From Halorubrum californiense DSM 19288 (GTDB lineage Archaea; Halobacteriota; Halobacteria; Halobacteriales; Haloferacaceae), in NCBI RefSeq assembly GCF_000336875.1, contig NZ_AOJK01000073.1:91038-155037 (forward strand): 64,000 nt of DNA, in the 5' to 3' direction. The notes below the pieces were generated by a model. The model was not told where the DNA came from. It ran no database searches and saw only the letters and a list, made by a program, of their open reading frames with translations. A program made the translations under genes and the position numbers. This document shows positions 54,666 through 62,446 of the stretch, piece by piece; positions within the stretch are counted from its first letter, which is position 1, and each line of letters starts with the position of its first letter.

Positions 54666-55541
54666 TCAGAGGCTGACACTGTCGGGGACGAACCGCACCG
54701 CGTCCCCCGGACGCAGGTCGAACGCGCCGTCGCCGCGGCCGTCGTTCACGTCACACTCCGCGTAGCCGTGGCTCCCGACGGTGACGAGGCGCTCCCCGGG
54801 GTCGACGGCGCCGAACGTCTCCGCGACCGGCGTGAGGTCGCCGTTCACGCGGACCCAGTCGCGGCCGCGGACCAGTTCGCCGGGGACGTTGGTGATCACG
54901 TTGCCGAACCGGTCGATCGCGAGCACCTCGCCGTCGACGGCGGTCACGTCACCGTCGCCGGCCGCACCGTCGGCCGCTCCCTCCCCGCTCCCCTCGTCGC
55001 GCTCGACGCTCGGCTCGGGGAAGCTGACGTCGACGGGGTCGCTCGCGGGCGCGAGGTCCTCCATCCCTGCGAGCGTCTCGGCGACCGCGTCGGCGTCGGG
55101 GTCGCCGTCCGACGCCGATAGTTCGTCGTCGAGCGCCACCCGGATCCGGGCCGCGGTCGGGGCGAACACGTCGCGGCCGTGGAACGTCTCGCTCGCGGGG
55201 TCGTCGACCGCGACGGTCCATGCCTCGACGTCCGACTCGTCGCCCGCGAGCGCCCGTGCCGGCGGCATCGCGAGGCCGTTATCGGGCGCGACGAGGACGT
55301 GCGCGCCGGCGCGGACGACGAGCGCGTCGCGGTCGGTGCCGACGCCGGGGTCGATGACGGCGCAGTGGACCGCCGGCGGGAACTCCGGGAGGACGAAGCG
55401 GAGCCAGAAGGCCGCCGCGCGCGGGTCTCCGCGCGGCAGGTCGTGCGCGACGTCGATCAGTTCGGCGTCCGTGTGCCGGCGGATCACTCCCTTCATCGCG
55501 GCGGGGTAGGGCGACCCGAAGTCCGAGGTGAGCGTGATCAT
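54666..55541 (-). CDS. SAM hydrolase / hydroxide adenosyltransferase (DUF62 family)
   Basis: A 291-residue enzyme of the SAM hydroxide adenosyltransferase family, which splits SAM into adenosine and methionine. Motifs: ITLTSDFGSPYPAAMKG at the N-terminus (Asp of the active site), LIDVAHDLPRGDPRAAAFWL, HCAVIDPGVGTDRDALVVRAGAHVLVAPDNGLAMP and ETFHGRDVFAPTAARI; the C-terminal domain has GEVLAIDRFGNVITNVPGE. An acidic insert (~175-200) separates the domains. Its head faces the NMN adenylyltransferase stop at a 53-base gap; the same pairing is common in haloarchaea. Confidence 0.92.
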   Translation of the reverse strand: MITLTSDFGSPYPAAMKGVIRRHTDAELIDVAHDLPRGDPRAAAFWLRFVLPEFPPAVHCAVIDPGVGTDRDALVVRAGAHVLVAPDNGLAMPPARALAGDESDVEAWTVAVDDPASETFHGRDVFAPTAARIRVALDDELSASDGDPDADAVAETLAGMEDLAPASDPVDVSFPEPSVERDEGSGEGAADGAAGDGDVTAVDGEVLAIDRFGNVITNVPGELVRGRDWVRVNGDLTPVAETFGAVDPGERLVTVGSHGYAECDVNDGRGDGAFDLRPGDAVRFVPDSVSL

Positions 55542-55594
55542 ATCCGGTGTCGGGGCCGGCGGGCGGTTAAAACGCCCGGGCGGCGACCGCCGCG

Positions 55595-56125
55595 CTACTG
55601 GTCGGAAGGCCCGTCGCCGTTCGCGTCCGTCTCCGCGATCCGACGGATCCGCTTGACGCCGTCGACCTCGCGGATCACGTCGACGACGGCGTCGGGGACG
55701 AGGTCCTCCCAGTCCCGGCCGCGGATCATGCGCTCGCGGAGTTCCGTCCCCTCAAGCACGTCGCGGCGGAACATCGGCGACTGGCGCACCTCAACGCCGG
55801 CCTCCTCGAACAGGCGGACCACGAGCGGGTTGTTCGAGTACGCGACGTCGAACCGCGGTGTCATGCTCTGGACGTGGCTCACCCAGACGGAGTTGCGGTC
55901 CAAGTCTTCGATGGGGACGACGTAGGTGGTGGGGTCGAACTCCTCGACCGCCTTCGTCACCATCATCACGCGCTCGCCGGCGGTGAAGGGGTTCCGAGTG
56001 GTGTGGGAGTCGCCGGCGGAACCGATCCCCAAGACGAGCTCGTCGACCTCCGCCGCGATCTCTTCCACCATGTGTCGGTGGCCGTCGTGAAACGGCTGAT
56101 ACCGGCCGATGTAGAACCCCCGCAT
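55595..56125 (-). CDS. nadM: Nicotinamide-nucleotide adenylyltransferase (archaeal NadM)
   Basis: A 176-residue nucleotidyltransferase that makes NAD+ from NMN and ATP. The HIGH-type motif reads RGFYIGRYQPFHDGHRHMVEEI (residues 2-23), followed by LVLGIGSAGDSHTTRNPFTAGERVMMVTKAV and the SNNPLVVRLFEEAGVEVRQSPMFRR segment with the ISSTxxR-like GTELRERMIRG near the end. Length is standard. A TTTATAAA box at 56148-56156 is centred 27 bases before the ATG at 56125, so the message is probably leaderless. Confidence 0.95.
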   Translation of the reverse strand: MRGFYIGRYQPFHDGHRHMVEEIAAEVDELVLGIGSAGDSHTTRNPFTAGERVMMVTKAVEEFDPTTYVVPIEDLDRNSVWVSHVQSMTPRFDVAYSNNPLVVRLFEEAGVEVRQSPMFRRDVLEGTELRERMIRGRDWEDLVPDAVVDVIREVDGVKRIRRIAETDANGDGPSDQ

Positions 56126-56147
56126 GAATCTACGTACCGTCGGCGTC

Positions 56148-56256
56148 ATTTATAAACCCCGTGGGAACGCTCGTACGCCGAGATCGGCGGCCATACGCCT
56201 TCAAAACGGCGTCTGGTGCCTCCGCCCCGGTGGCTCCGGGGGGAGAAAGTATATCA
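56148..56256. promoter_or_regulatory. Divergent promoters of nadM and lonB
   Basis: TTTATAAA (56148-56156) serves the minus-strand nadM at -27. For the plus-strand lonB, AGTATATCA (56249-56257) is centred ~43 bases before ATG 56296, predicting a short leader of ~16 bases. The two boxes are ~100 bases apart and no shared operator is evident. Confidence 0.55.
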
Positions 56257-56295
56257 GTAGCCGACCCGTCCTTTTCGATAGCGACACCCGATTCT

Positions 56296-58587
56296 ATGAG
56301 CAACGAGAAGGACACGAACGACCCGACGGCCGACGACCCCGACGAACCGCCTCACGGCGGCGTCGACGACTCGAGTCCGGCGGGGAACGGCGAGGACGCC
56401 ACGCGCGGCGATCCCGAGCCCGACGACGGTCCGGCGACCGACCCCGGCGTCGACGACGCCAGCGGGGAGCCGACCGCGGACTCCGACGGGGAGTCGGCCG
56501 CGGACCCCGACGACGGGGACGACCCCTGGGACGACGGGGTCGTCGTCGACGACGGGGACGGGTTCGACGAGACCGAGATCGTCGGCGAGGGTTCCGACGC
56601 GAACGGCAACACCGCCGATCCGGCCGACGACGGCGGGATCGACGAACTCGGCAGCACCGTCGAGGTCGAGGGCGCCGAGATAGACGAGGACCCGGACGAG
56701 GACGACCTCCTCGGCGGGCTCAAGATCGACACGACGGCCGAACTGGAGATACCGGACCGGCTCGTCGACCAAGTCATCGGACAGGAGCACGCCCGCGACG
56801 TGATCATCAAGGCGGCCAAGCAGCGTCGCCACGTGATGATGATCGGCTCGCCCGGGACCGGCAAGTCGATGCTCGCGAAGGCGATGTCCGAACTACTCCC
56901 TAAAGAGGAGCTTCAGGACGTCCTGGTGTACCACAACCCCGACGACGGCAACAAGCCGAAAGTGCGGACCGTGCCGGCCGGCAAAGGCGACCAGATCGTC
57001 GAGGCGCACCGCGAGGAGGCGCGCAAGCGCAACCAGATGCGGTCGCTCCTCATGTGGATCATCATCGCCGTCGTGCTGGGCTACGCGCTCATCATCGTCG
57101 GCCAGATCCTCGTCGGCATCATCGCCGCGGGGGTCGTCTACCTCGTCTTCCGCTACCTCAACCGCGGGTCGGACGCGATGATCCCGAACCTGCTGGTGAA
57201 CAACGGTGACACGAAGACGGCGCCGTTCCGCGACGCGACCGGCGCGCACGCCGGCGCGCTGCTCGGCGACGTGCGGCACGACCCGTTCCAGTCCGGCGGG
57301 ATGGAGACGCCCAGCCACGACCGCGTCGAGGCGGGGGCCATCCACAAGGCGAACAAGGGCGTGCTGTTCATCGACGAGATCAACACGCTGGACATCCGCA
57401 GCCAGCAGCACCTCATGACGGCGATCCAGGAGGGCGAGTTCTCGATCACGGGCCAGTCCGAGCGCTCCTCGGGCGCGATGGTCCAGACCGAGCCCGTCCC
57501 GACGGACTTCGTCATGATCGCGGCCGGGAACCTCGACGCGATGGAGAACATGCACCCGGCGCTCCGGAGCCGTATCAAGGGGTACGGCTACGAGGTGTAC
57601 ATGGAGGACACCATCGAAGACACGCCGGAGATGCGCCGGAAGTACGTCCGGTTCATCGCCCAAGAGGTCGCGAAGGACGGCCGTCTGCCCGAGTTCTCGG
57701 CGGAGGCCGTCGAGGAGATCATCCTCGAGGCCAAGCGCCGCTCGGGGCGTAAGGGCCACCTCACCCTGAAGATGCGGAACCTCGGCGGGATGGTCCGCGT
57801 CGCGGGCGACATCGCTCGCGGCGAGGACGCGGACATCACGACCCGCGAGCACGTCCTTCAGGCGAAGGGCCGCTCCCGGTCCATCGAGCAGCAGCTCGCC
57901 GACGACTACATCGAGCGCCGCAAGGACTACGAGCTCCAGGTCTCCGACGGCTACGTCGCCGGTCGCGTCAACGGCCTCGCCGTGATGGGCGAAGACTCCG
58001 GGATCATGCTCCCGGTGATGGCCGAGGTGACGCCGACCCAGGGCGGCGGACAGGTGATCGCCACCGGTCAGCTCAAGGAGATGGCCGAGGAGTCGGTCCA
58101 GAACGTCTCGGCGATCATCAAGAAGTTCTCCGACGAGAACATCTCCGAGAAGGACATCCACATCCAGTTCATCCAGACGGGCCAGCAGGGCGTCGACGGC
58201 GACTCCGCGTCCATCACGGTCGCGACCGCCGTCATCAGCGCGCTGGAGAACGTCGGCGTCGACCAGAGCCTCGCGATGACCGGCTCGCTGTCGGTCCGCG
58301 GCGACGTGCTCCCAGTCGGGGGGGTCACCCACAAGATCGAGGCGGCCGCGAAGGCCGGCTGCGACCGGGTGATCATCCCCGCGGCCAACGAGCAGGACGT
58401 GATGATCGAAGACGAGTACGAGGAGATGATCGAGGTCATCCCCGTCTCGCACATCAGCGAGGTCCTCGACATCGCCCTCGAGGGCGAGGCCGAGAAGGAC
58501 TCGCTCGTCGCCCGGCTGAAGTCGATCACCGGGTCGGCGCTGAAGGACGGCAACGTCTCCGGCCCGTCCAGCCCGAGCCCGCAGTAA
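56296..58587 (+). CDS. lonB: LonB, membrane-anchored ATP-dependent Lon protease
   Basis: A 763-residue archaeal Lon. The N-terminal ~130 residues are an unusually long acidic, disordered haloarchaeal extension. The AAA+ module has Walker A GSPGTGKS (Lys190) and Walker B VLFIDEINTLD; inserted in it are two membrane helices (SLLMWIIIAVVLGYALIIVGQILVGIIAAGVVYLVFRYL, ~249-287) that anchor it to the inner face of the membrane. The proteolytic domain carries the Ser/Lys dyad: Ser637 in GVDGDSASITVA and Lys680 in GGVTHKIEAA. It is the essential membrane protease of haloarchaea, acting on proteins such as phytoene synthase in Haloferax. Confidence 0.96.
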   Translation: MSNEKDTNDPTADDPDEPPHGGVDDSSPAGNGEDATRGDPEPDDGPATDPGVDDASGEPTADSDGESAADPDDGDDPWDDGVVVDDGDGFDETEIVGEGSDANGNTADPADDGGIDELGSTVEVEGAEIDEDPDEDDLLGGLKIDTTAELEIPDRLVDQVIGQEHARDVIIKAAKQRRHVMMIGSPGTGKSMLAKAMSELLPKEELQDVLVYHNPDDGNKPKVRTVPAGKGDQIVEAHREEARKRNQMRSLLMWIIIAVVLGYALIIVGQILVGIIAAGVVYLVFRYLNRGSDAMIPNLLVNNGDTKTAPFRDATGAHAGALLGDVRHDPFQSGGMETPSHDRVEAGAIHKANKGVLFIDEINTLDIRSQQHLMTAIQEGEFSITGQSERSSGAMVQTEPVPTDFVMIAAGNLDAMENMHPALRSRIKGYGYEVYMEDTIEDTPEMRRKYVRFIAQEVAKDGRLPEFSAEAVEEIILEAKRRSGRKGHLTLKMRNLGGMVRVAGDIARGEDADITTREHVLQAKGRSRSIEQQLADDYIERRKDYELQVSDGYVAGRVNGLAVMGEDSGIMLPVMAEVTPTQGGGQVIATGQLKEMAEESVQNVSAIIKKFSDENISEKDIHIQFIQTGQQGVDGDSASITVATAVISALENVGVDQSLAMTGSLSVRGDVLPVGGVTHKIEAAAKAGCDRVIIPAANEQDVMIEDEYEEMIEVIPVSHISEVLDIALEGEAEKDSLVARLKSITGSALKDGNVSGPSSPSPQ

Positions 58588-58607
58588 GCGGCTCCGCGCT
58601 CCGCCGC

Positions 58608-58628
58608 CCGGGTTCTTTCACTTTTCGC
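58608..58628 (+). terminator. T-rich terminator candidate after lonB
   Basis: Two T-rich runs (TTCTTT and CTTTTCG) in a 21-base stretch follow the lonB stop by about 20 bases. Archaeal terminators are T-rich without needing a hairpin, so this is a plausible end for the lonB message, but it is only read from composition. Confidence 0.4.
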
Positions 58629-58929
58629 TCCCCTGAGCTACCGCACCGCGAGCAGTTGCGGGATTTCTGCCCGCCGCTCGGCGGCTAACTTGGTCTCGGC
58701 CGTTCGCCGGAGAGACTGTGTGGGCGCGTACCCTGTATTTCTGAATTCCCACAATACTAACTCGCTGAATGGCATCGGAATCTGGTGGACAGGGAGGAAG
58801 GCGGCATAACGGCTACCGCTCAGTATACACGCTAAATATCTCAAGAAACACTACATCCACTCCGCGTGTGGCGACCACCGTCAATTCAGATGAACTGAGA
58901 GGGTCGGAATACATAAGTTAGTATAGTTG

Positions 58930-58943
58930 GTATTGCGCAATAC
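58930..58943. promoter_or_regulatory. Perfect 14-bp palindrome GTATTGCGCAATAC at the cydB start
   Basis: A perfect palindrome ends 2 bases before the ATG at 58946. A TATA-like stretch (ATAAGTTAGTATA, ~58913-58925) lies ~27 bases before the ATG. A regulator bound there would sit on the transcription start, the normal place for a repressor. The half site TGCGCAAT also occurs at 62350-62357 before the winged-helix gene. Confidence 0.65.
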
Positions 58944-58945
58944 AA

Positions 58946-59959
58946 ATGTCAGGAATCGCGATCGTCGGCGGGGGACCGACCGGACTGAACGCCGCCATCT
59001 ACACCGCCCGAGCGGACAGGCGGACGCTCGTGTTCGCCCTGCTCGGGACGTTCCTGTTCCTCGACGGCTTCGACTTCGGCGCGGGTGCGATCTTCGCGAC
59101 GCTCTCCGACGACGAGGGTCGCGAGGCGGTGCTGTCGGCGATCGGGCCGTTCTGGGACGGCAACGAGGTATGGCTCGTTGTCTTCGGCGGGGCGCTGTTC
59201 GCCGCGTTCCCGTCGGTGTACGCGGGGCTGTTCAGCCGCCACTACCTGCTGATGTTCGGCATCCTCGGCGCCCTCATCCTCCGGGGGCTGGCCCCGGAGA
59301 TGTACGAGCAGCGGCACGACGCGCGGTGGCACCGGTGGTGGGGTCGGTCGTTCGTCGCCGGCAGCGTCCTCGCCCCCTTCCTCCTCGGCGCGTTCGCGGG
59401 GAACTGGCTCGTCGGGAGCCCCCGGTCGCTCACGCTCGTCGGCGTCGTCACCGGGGTCGCCGTCACGGCGCTGACGGTCGTCTCGGGCGCCGCGTTCCTC
59501 CGACTGAAGGTCCGGGAGGCGCTCCCCGAGACGGTGACGGAGATCGGTGTCGCGGCCGTCGCGGCGTACCTCCTCGCGGTCGTGGCGACCCTCGGCGTCC
59601 TGGCGACTCGCCTCCCGGCCGGCGTCGACGCGCTGCTGTCGCCGCCGGTGATCGCGCTGGTCGCCGCCTCCGTCGGGCTCGGAGCCGGCTACGCCGTCGC
59701 GCTTCGACGCGGGGCGAGCCTCGTCGCGCTCGCGGCGGCCGGGGGACTGACCTACGGCCTGATCGCCGTGGTCGGGGTGCTCATGTACCCGCGTATCGAC
59801 CCGGCGACGGGGGCGACGGTCGGGGAGGCCGTCGTCTCGACGCTGCCGCTGAACCTCATGTCGATCGGCTCGGCCCTGCTGTTGCCGCTGGTCGTCGCGT
59901 ACTTCGCCGTCCTCTACTCGGCGTTTAGCGGTCCGATAACGGCCGAGGAGGCGTACTGA
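58946..59959 (+). CDS. cydB: Chimeric cytochrome bd oxidase subunit II (CydB) with a TrxB-like N-terminus
   Basis: A 337-residue protein. Residues 1-~30 are the FAD-binding start of a TrxB-like flavoprotein (SGIAIVGGGPTGLNAAIYTARAD..TLVF), a Rossmann motif with no place in CydB. From ~31 it is CydB: FALLGTFLFLDGFDFGAGAIFATL, then SAIGPFWDGNEVWLVVFGGALFAAFPSVYAGLFSRHYLLMFGILGALILRGLAPEMYEQR, and about eight membrane helices to SGPITAEEAY. Only ~10 N-terminal residues of CydB appear lost; helix 1 remains. CydA is absent beside it. The promoter and palindrome probably belong to the lost flavoprotein gene. Quinol oxidation role is uncertain without CydA. Confidence 0.85.
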   Translation: MSGIAIVGGGPTGLNAAIYTARADRRTLVFALLGTFLFLDGFDFGAGAIFATLSDDEGREAVLSAIGPFWDGNEVWLVVFGGALFAAFPSVYAGLFSRHYLLMFGILGALILRGLAPEMYEQRHDARWHRWWGRSFVAGSVLAPFLLGAFAGNWLVGSPRSLTLVGVVTGVAVTALTVVSGAAFLRLKVREALPETVTEIGVAAVAAYLLAVVATLGVLATRLPAGVDALLSPPVIALVAASVGLGAGYAVALRRGASLVALAAAGGLTYGLIAVVGVLMYPRIDPATGATVGEAVVSTLPLNLMSIGSALLLPLVVAYFAVLYSAFSGPITAEEAY

Positions 59960-59960
59960 G

Positions 59961-60206
59961 ATGAGCGAGGGTTCCGAGGCGAGCGCGCCGGCTCGGCGGT
60001 CGACGGTCGGGACGTCGCTGCTCTCGCGCGTGCTCGTCACGTGGGCGGAGCTCGTCGCCGTCGGGTTCGGCGGGGCGGTCGCGGGCGGGGCCGCGTCCGG
60101 GCCGCCGCAGCTCGTCGTCTACTTCGCGACGGTCCTCGCCGCGGTCGCCGTGTTCATGTTCAACGTCGATCGACTCGTCGCGACCCGCGTTCGGGAGGCG
60201 ACGTGA
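59961..60206 (+). CDS. Small membrane protein downstream of cydB
   Basis: An 81-residue protein with two hydrophobic helices (LVTWAELVAVGFGGAVAGGAAS at ~27-48 and LVVYFATVLAAVAVFMFNVDRLVA at ~52-74). It starts one base after the cydB stop and is very probably co-transcribed. A small membrane gene in this place is usual after cydB in haloarchaea and may be an accessory subunit of the oxidase; no family name is certain. Confidence 0.72.
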   Translation: MSEGSEASAPARRSTVGTSLLSRVLVTWAELVAVGFGGAVAGGAASGPPQLVVYFATVLAAVAVFMFNVDRLVATRVREAT

Positions 60207-60228
60207 GCGGAGCGCGTCGCGCGGAGCG

Positions 60229-60468
60229 TCAGTCCGACCCCTGGCGCGACGATCCGAACGGACCGACGCCGCGGCGCTTGGCGGCGATGCCGAACAGCAG
60301 CGCGGCGCTCGGGAAGAACAGCAACGCGCCGAGCGCGGTGACGGTGTCGTCGTGGGCGAGTCCGAAGGCGATTCCTCCGATCCCGGCGGCGAGCGCGACG
60401 GCCGCCGGGATCAGGAGCCGGTTTCGGAGCGCGGTCAGCACCCCGCGCCCGGAACGTGAGGTTCCCAT
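60229..60468 (-). CDS. Small membrane protein, unknown function
   Basis: A 79-residue protein with two hydrophobic helices (LIPAAVALAAGIGGIAFGLAH at ~18-38 and VTALGALLFFPSAALLFGIAAKR at ~43-64) and basic ends. ATG at 60468 is preferred over a TTG three codons upstream. It is convergent with the cydB pair and divergent from the Bat-type regulator. No motif of known function. Confidence 0.6.
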   Translation of the reverse strand: MGTSRSGRGVLTALRNRLLIPAAVALAAGIGGIAFGLAHDDTVTALGALLFFPSAALLFGIAAKRRGVGPFGSSRQGSD

Positions 60469-60619
60469 ACGAGACAACGTAAGTGCGTCGGGCCCGTATC
60501 AGACGCGTTGTCGAAGGACAAGGTTCCGCCGCGCCGCGACCGACCGCGGTCGCTCGGCCGACTCCGGAGCCGCCGACCCCGCGAACCGCGACCCCACGAC
60601 CGAACCAGTCCACCGCCAG

Positions 60620-61339
60620 ATGTACGACTTCAGCTTCGAGATAACGTACGAACCCGGCGTCGACGAGTACGTCGACCTGTTCATCGACCGCGGCTCCCTC
60701 CAATCGGAGGCGACATACTCGTGTCTCGACCCGGCGGAGCTGTGGAAGCTCGAATCGGTCACCGGCGACGCGGCCGACCTCGCGGCCGTCGACGAGTTGC
60801 TCTTGGACGAGTCCGTCGACCGCGAGTCGATCAGCGGTCGAACGTGTCGCGCGGCCCGCACGACGAGCCTGCTCACCGACGAGCGGCGGCGGCGGGTGAC
60901 GTACACCTACCTCACCGACGTGGACTACTGCGAGTCCGTCCCGCTCATCGCGGCGAAGTATGTCGACGGCGGCGCGCTCTTCGAGCAGACGCGCTCGGGA
61001 GACACCGTCCGATGGCGCGTGCTGGTCCAGGACGACTCGAAGATCGGGATGTTGTACGACACGCTGTCCGCGCGGCTCGGCGAGGGGCGCTCGTTCTCCT
61101 TCGAGCACCTGACGGAGGTCGACCGCTGGGAGAGCGAACTGCTCTCCCGACCGGACGTCCGCGCCGAACAGCGCGAGACGCTGTTGCTCGCGGTCGAGCG
61201 CGGCTACTTCGAGACGCCGCGCGAGGCGACGCTCGACGAGCTCGCGGCGGAGCTCGACGAGCCGCGTTCGACGGTGTCGTACCGGCTCCGACGCGCGACC
61301 GCGGAGCTCGCGAAGCGGTTCGCCGACCAACGATCATGA
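60620..61339 (+). CDS. Bacterio-opsin-activator-type helix-turn-helix regulator (HTH_10)
   Basis: A 239-residue protein of the Bat/HTH_10 type. The N-terminal ~160 residues are an effector/sensor-like domain (MYDFSFEITYEPGVDEYVDLFIDRGSL..., with a conserved Cys in TYSCLDPAELWKLES), the C-terminal ~60 residues carry the HTH_10 block LSRPDVRAEQRETLLLAVERGYFETPREATLDELAAELDEPRSTVSYRLRRATAELAKRF. This block binds DNA in Bat-related activators. ATG at 60620 precedes the family-typical start. It overlaps the rhodanese gene as ATGA, so the regulator and enzyme are coupled. Confidence 0.9.
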   Translation: MYDFSFEITYEPGVDEYVDLFIDRGSLQSEATYSCLDPAELWKLESVTGDAADLAAVDELLLDESVDRESISGRTCRAARTTSLLTDERRRRVTYTYLTDVDYCESVPLIAAKYVDGGALFEQTRSGDTVRWRVLVQDDSKIGMLYDTLSARLGEGRSFSFEHLTEVDRWESELLSRPDVRAEQRETLLLAVERGYFETPREATLDELAAELDEPRSTVSYRLRRATAELAKRFADQRS

Positions 61340-62271
61340 CCCCTGACACTCCCACCGACGACGAGCAGCGAACGCCGACGGACGCCGCCGGAGGCGACGG
61401 ATATCCGACCGACGTGCTCGTCGGGCCCGACTGGGTGGAGGCGCGGCTCGACCGATTCCGCGCCGACGCGCCCGACCTGCGGCTCCTCGAGGTCGACGTC
61501 AACGCCTCGTTCTACGAGGAGGGTCACGCGCCCGGGGCGGTCGGCGTCGGCTGGCGGACCGACCTCCGGTCGGCGGAGGCGCACGACATCCTCTCCCCGG
61601 CAGAGATGACCGCCTTCCTCGAGTCGTGCGGGATCACCGAGGAGACGACCGTCGTCATCTACGGTGACAACAGGAACTGGTTCGCGGCCCACCTGTACTG
61701 GCAGCTCGCCCACTACGGCCACCCGGACGTGCGGATCATGGACGGCGGTCGCGAGTACTGGGTCGAGCACGGCTACCCGACCACGACCGAGCCGGTCGAC
61801 CCGCCCGCGGTGACGTACGGCGACGCGCCCGACGCCCCCGCCAAGCCGGAGGTCCGAGCCGACCGCACCGAGGTGCGGGCGGCGATCGGCGGCGACACGG
61901 AGTTCGTCGACGTGCGCCTGCCCGAGGAGTTCCGCGGGGAGGTGACGAAGCCGCCCGGCAGCGACGAGGGGGCGATGCGGGGCGGCCACGTCCCCGGCGC
62001 GACGAACGTGTTCTGGGCCGAGAACGTCCGTCCCAGCGGCCTGTTCAGACCACCTGCGGAGCTCGCCGACGTGTATGAGTCGCGGGGGATCACCCCCGAC
62101 GACGACGTGATCGTCTACTGTCGGATCGGGGAGCGGTCGTCGCTCGCGTGGTTCGTCCTTGAGGAGCTGCTCGGGTACGACCACGTGCGGCACTACGACG
62201 GCTCATGGACCGAGTGGGGGAACATGATCGGCGTCCCCATCGAAGTCGGCGAGGCGGACGGCGGCGGCTGA
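61336..62271 (+). CDS. Sulfurtransferase with tandem rhodanese domains
   Basis: A 311-residue protein with two rhodanese domains, as in thiosulfate or 3-mercaptopyruvate sulfurtransferases. The first (residues ~20-145, LLEVDVNASFYEEGHAPGAVGVGWRTDL...VVIYGDNRNWFAAHLYWQL) is the inactive structural domain. The second (~165-300) has the active-site loop CRIGERSS with Cys262, the sulfur carrier, after DDDVIVY. The CRIGERSS loop differs from the eukaryotic mercaptopyruvate type, so thiosulfate is the likelier donor. It is translationally coupled to the upstream Bat-type regulator. Confidence 0.92.
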   Translation: MTPDTPTDDEQRTPTDAAGGDGYPTDVLVGPDWVEARLDRFRADAPDLRLLEVDVNASFYEEGHAPGAVGVGWRTDLRSAEAHDILSPAEMTAFLESCGITEETTVVIYGDNRNWFAAHLYWQLAHYGHPDVRIMDGGREYWVEHGYPTTTEPVDPPAVTYGDAPDAPAKPEVRADRTEVRAAIGGDTEFVDVRLPEEFRGEVTKPPGSDEGAMRGGHVPGATNVFWAENVRPSGLFRPPAELADVYESRGITPDDDVIVYCRIGERSSLAWFVLEELLGYDHVRHYDGSWTEWGNMIGVPIEVGEADGGG

Positions 62272-62337
62272 GTCCGCCCCGGAAGCGAGGCCGAACGCCG
62301 GCGGTTGTCCCACGACAAACGGACACACTAGCCGCTG

Positions 62338-62357
62338 TGCGCGCAATCGTGCGCAAT
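62338..62357 (+). promoter_or_regulatory. Repeated TGCGC..AAT half sites before the winged-helix gene
   Basis: TGCGCGCAAT (62338-62347) and TGCGCAAT (62350-62357) stand in tandem ~90 bases before the winged-helix ATG at 62447. The second copy is identical to one arm of the palindrome at 58930-58943. Possible binding site of an auto-regulator; inference from the shared half site only. Confidence 0.4.
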
Positions 62358-62446
62358 GAGCGATCCTCACGCCGAACTGGCGGCGAAACGCACGGGAGAC
62401 CGGAATGGAGGCCGGCGCGGCGACCCCGCGCCGCCGGACGGTCGCG

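Larger units (their letters stand above)
58588..58945. other. Gene-free low-GC scar between lonB and the chimeric cydB
   Basis: The first ~45 bases after lonB are GC-rich and include a T-rich run (GGGTTCTTTCACTTTTCGCTC, 58608-58628) that could act as the lonB terminator. From ~58690 to 58945 the base composition falls clearly below that of the rest of the window. On the minus strand 58638-58844 an open frame of 68 codons exists (with FSELVLWEFRNTGYAPTQSLRRTAETKLAAERRAEIP), which I suspect is a decayed mobile-element relative and not a working gene. The last ~40 bases hold the promoter and palindrome of the next gene. Confidence 0.5.
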
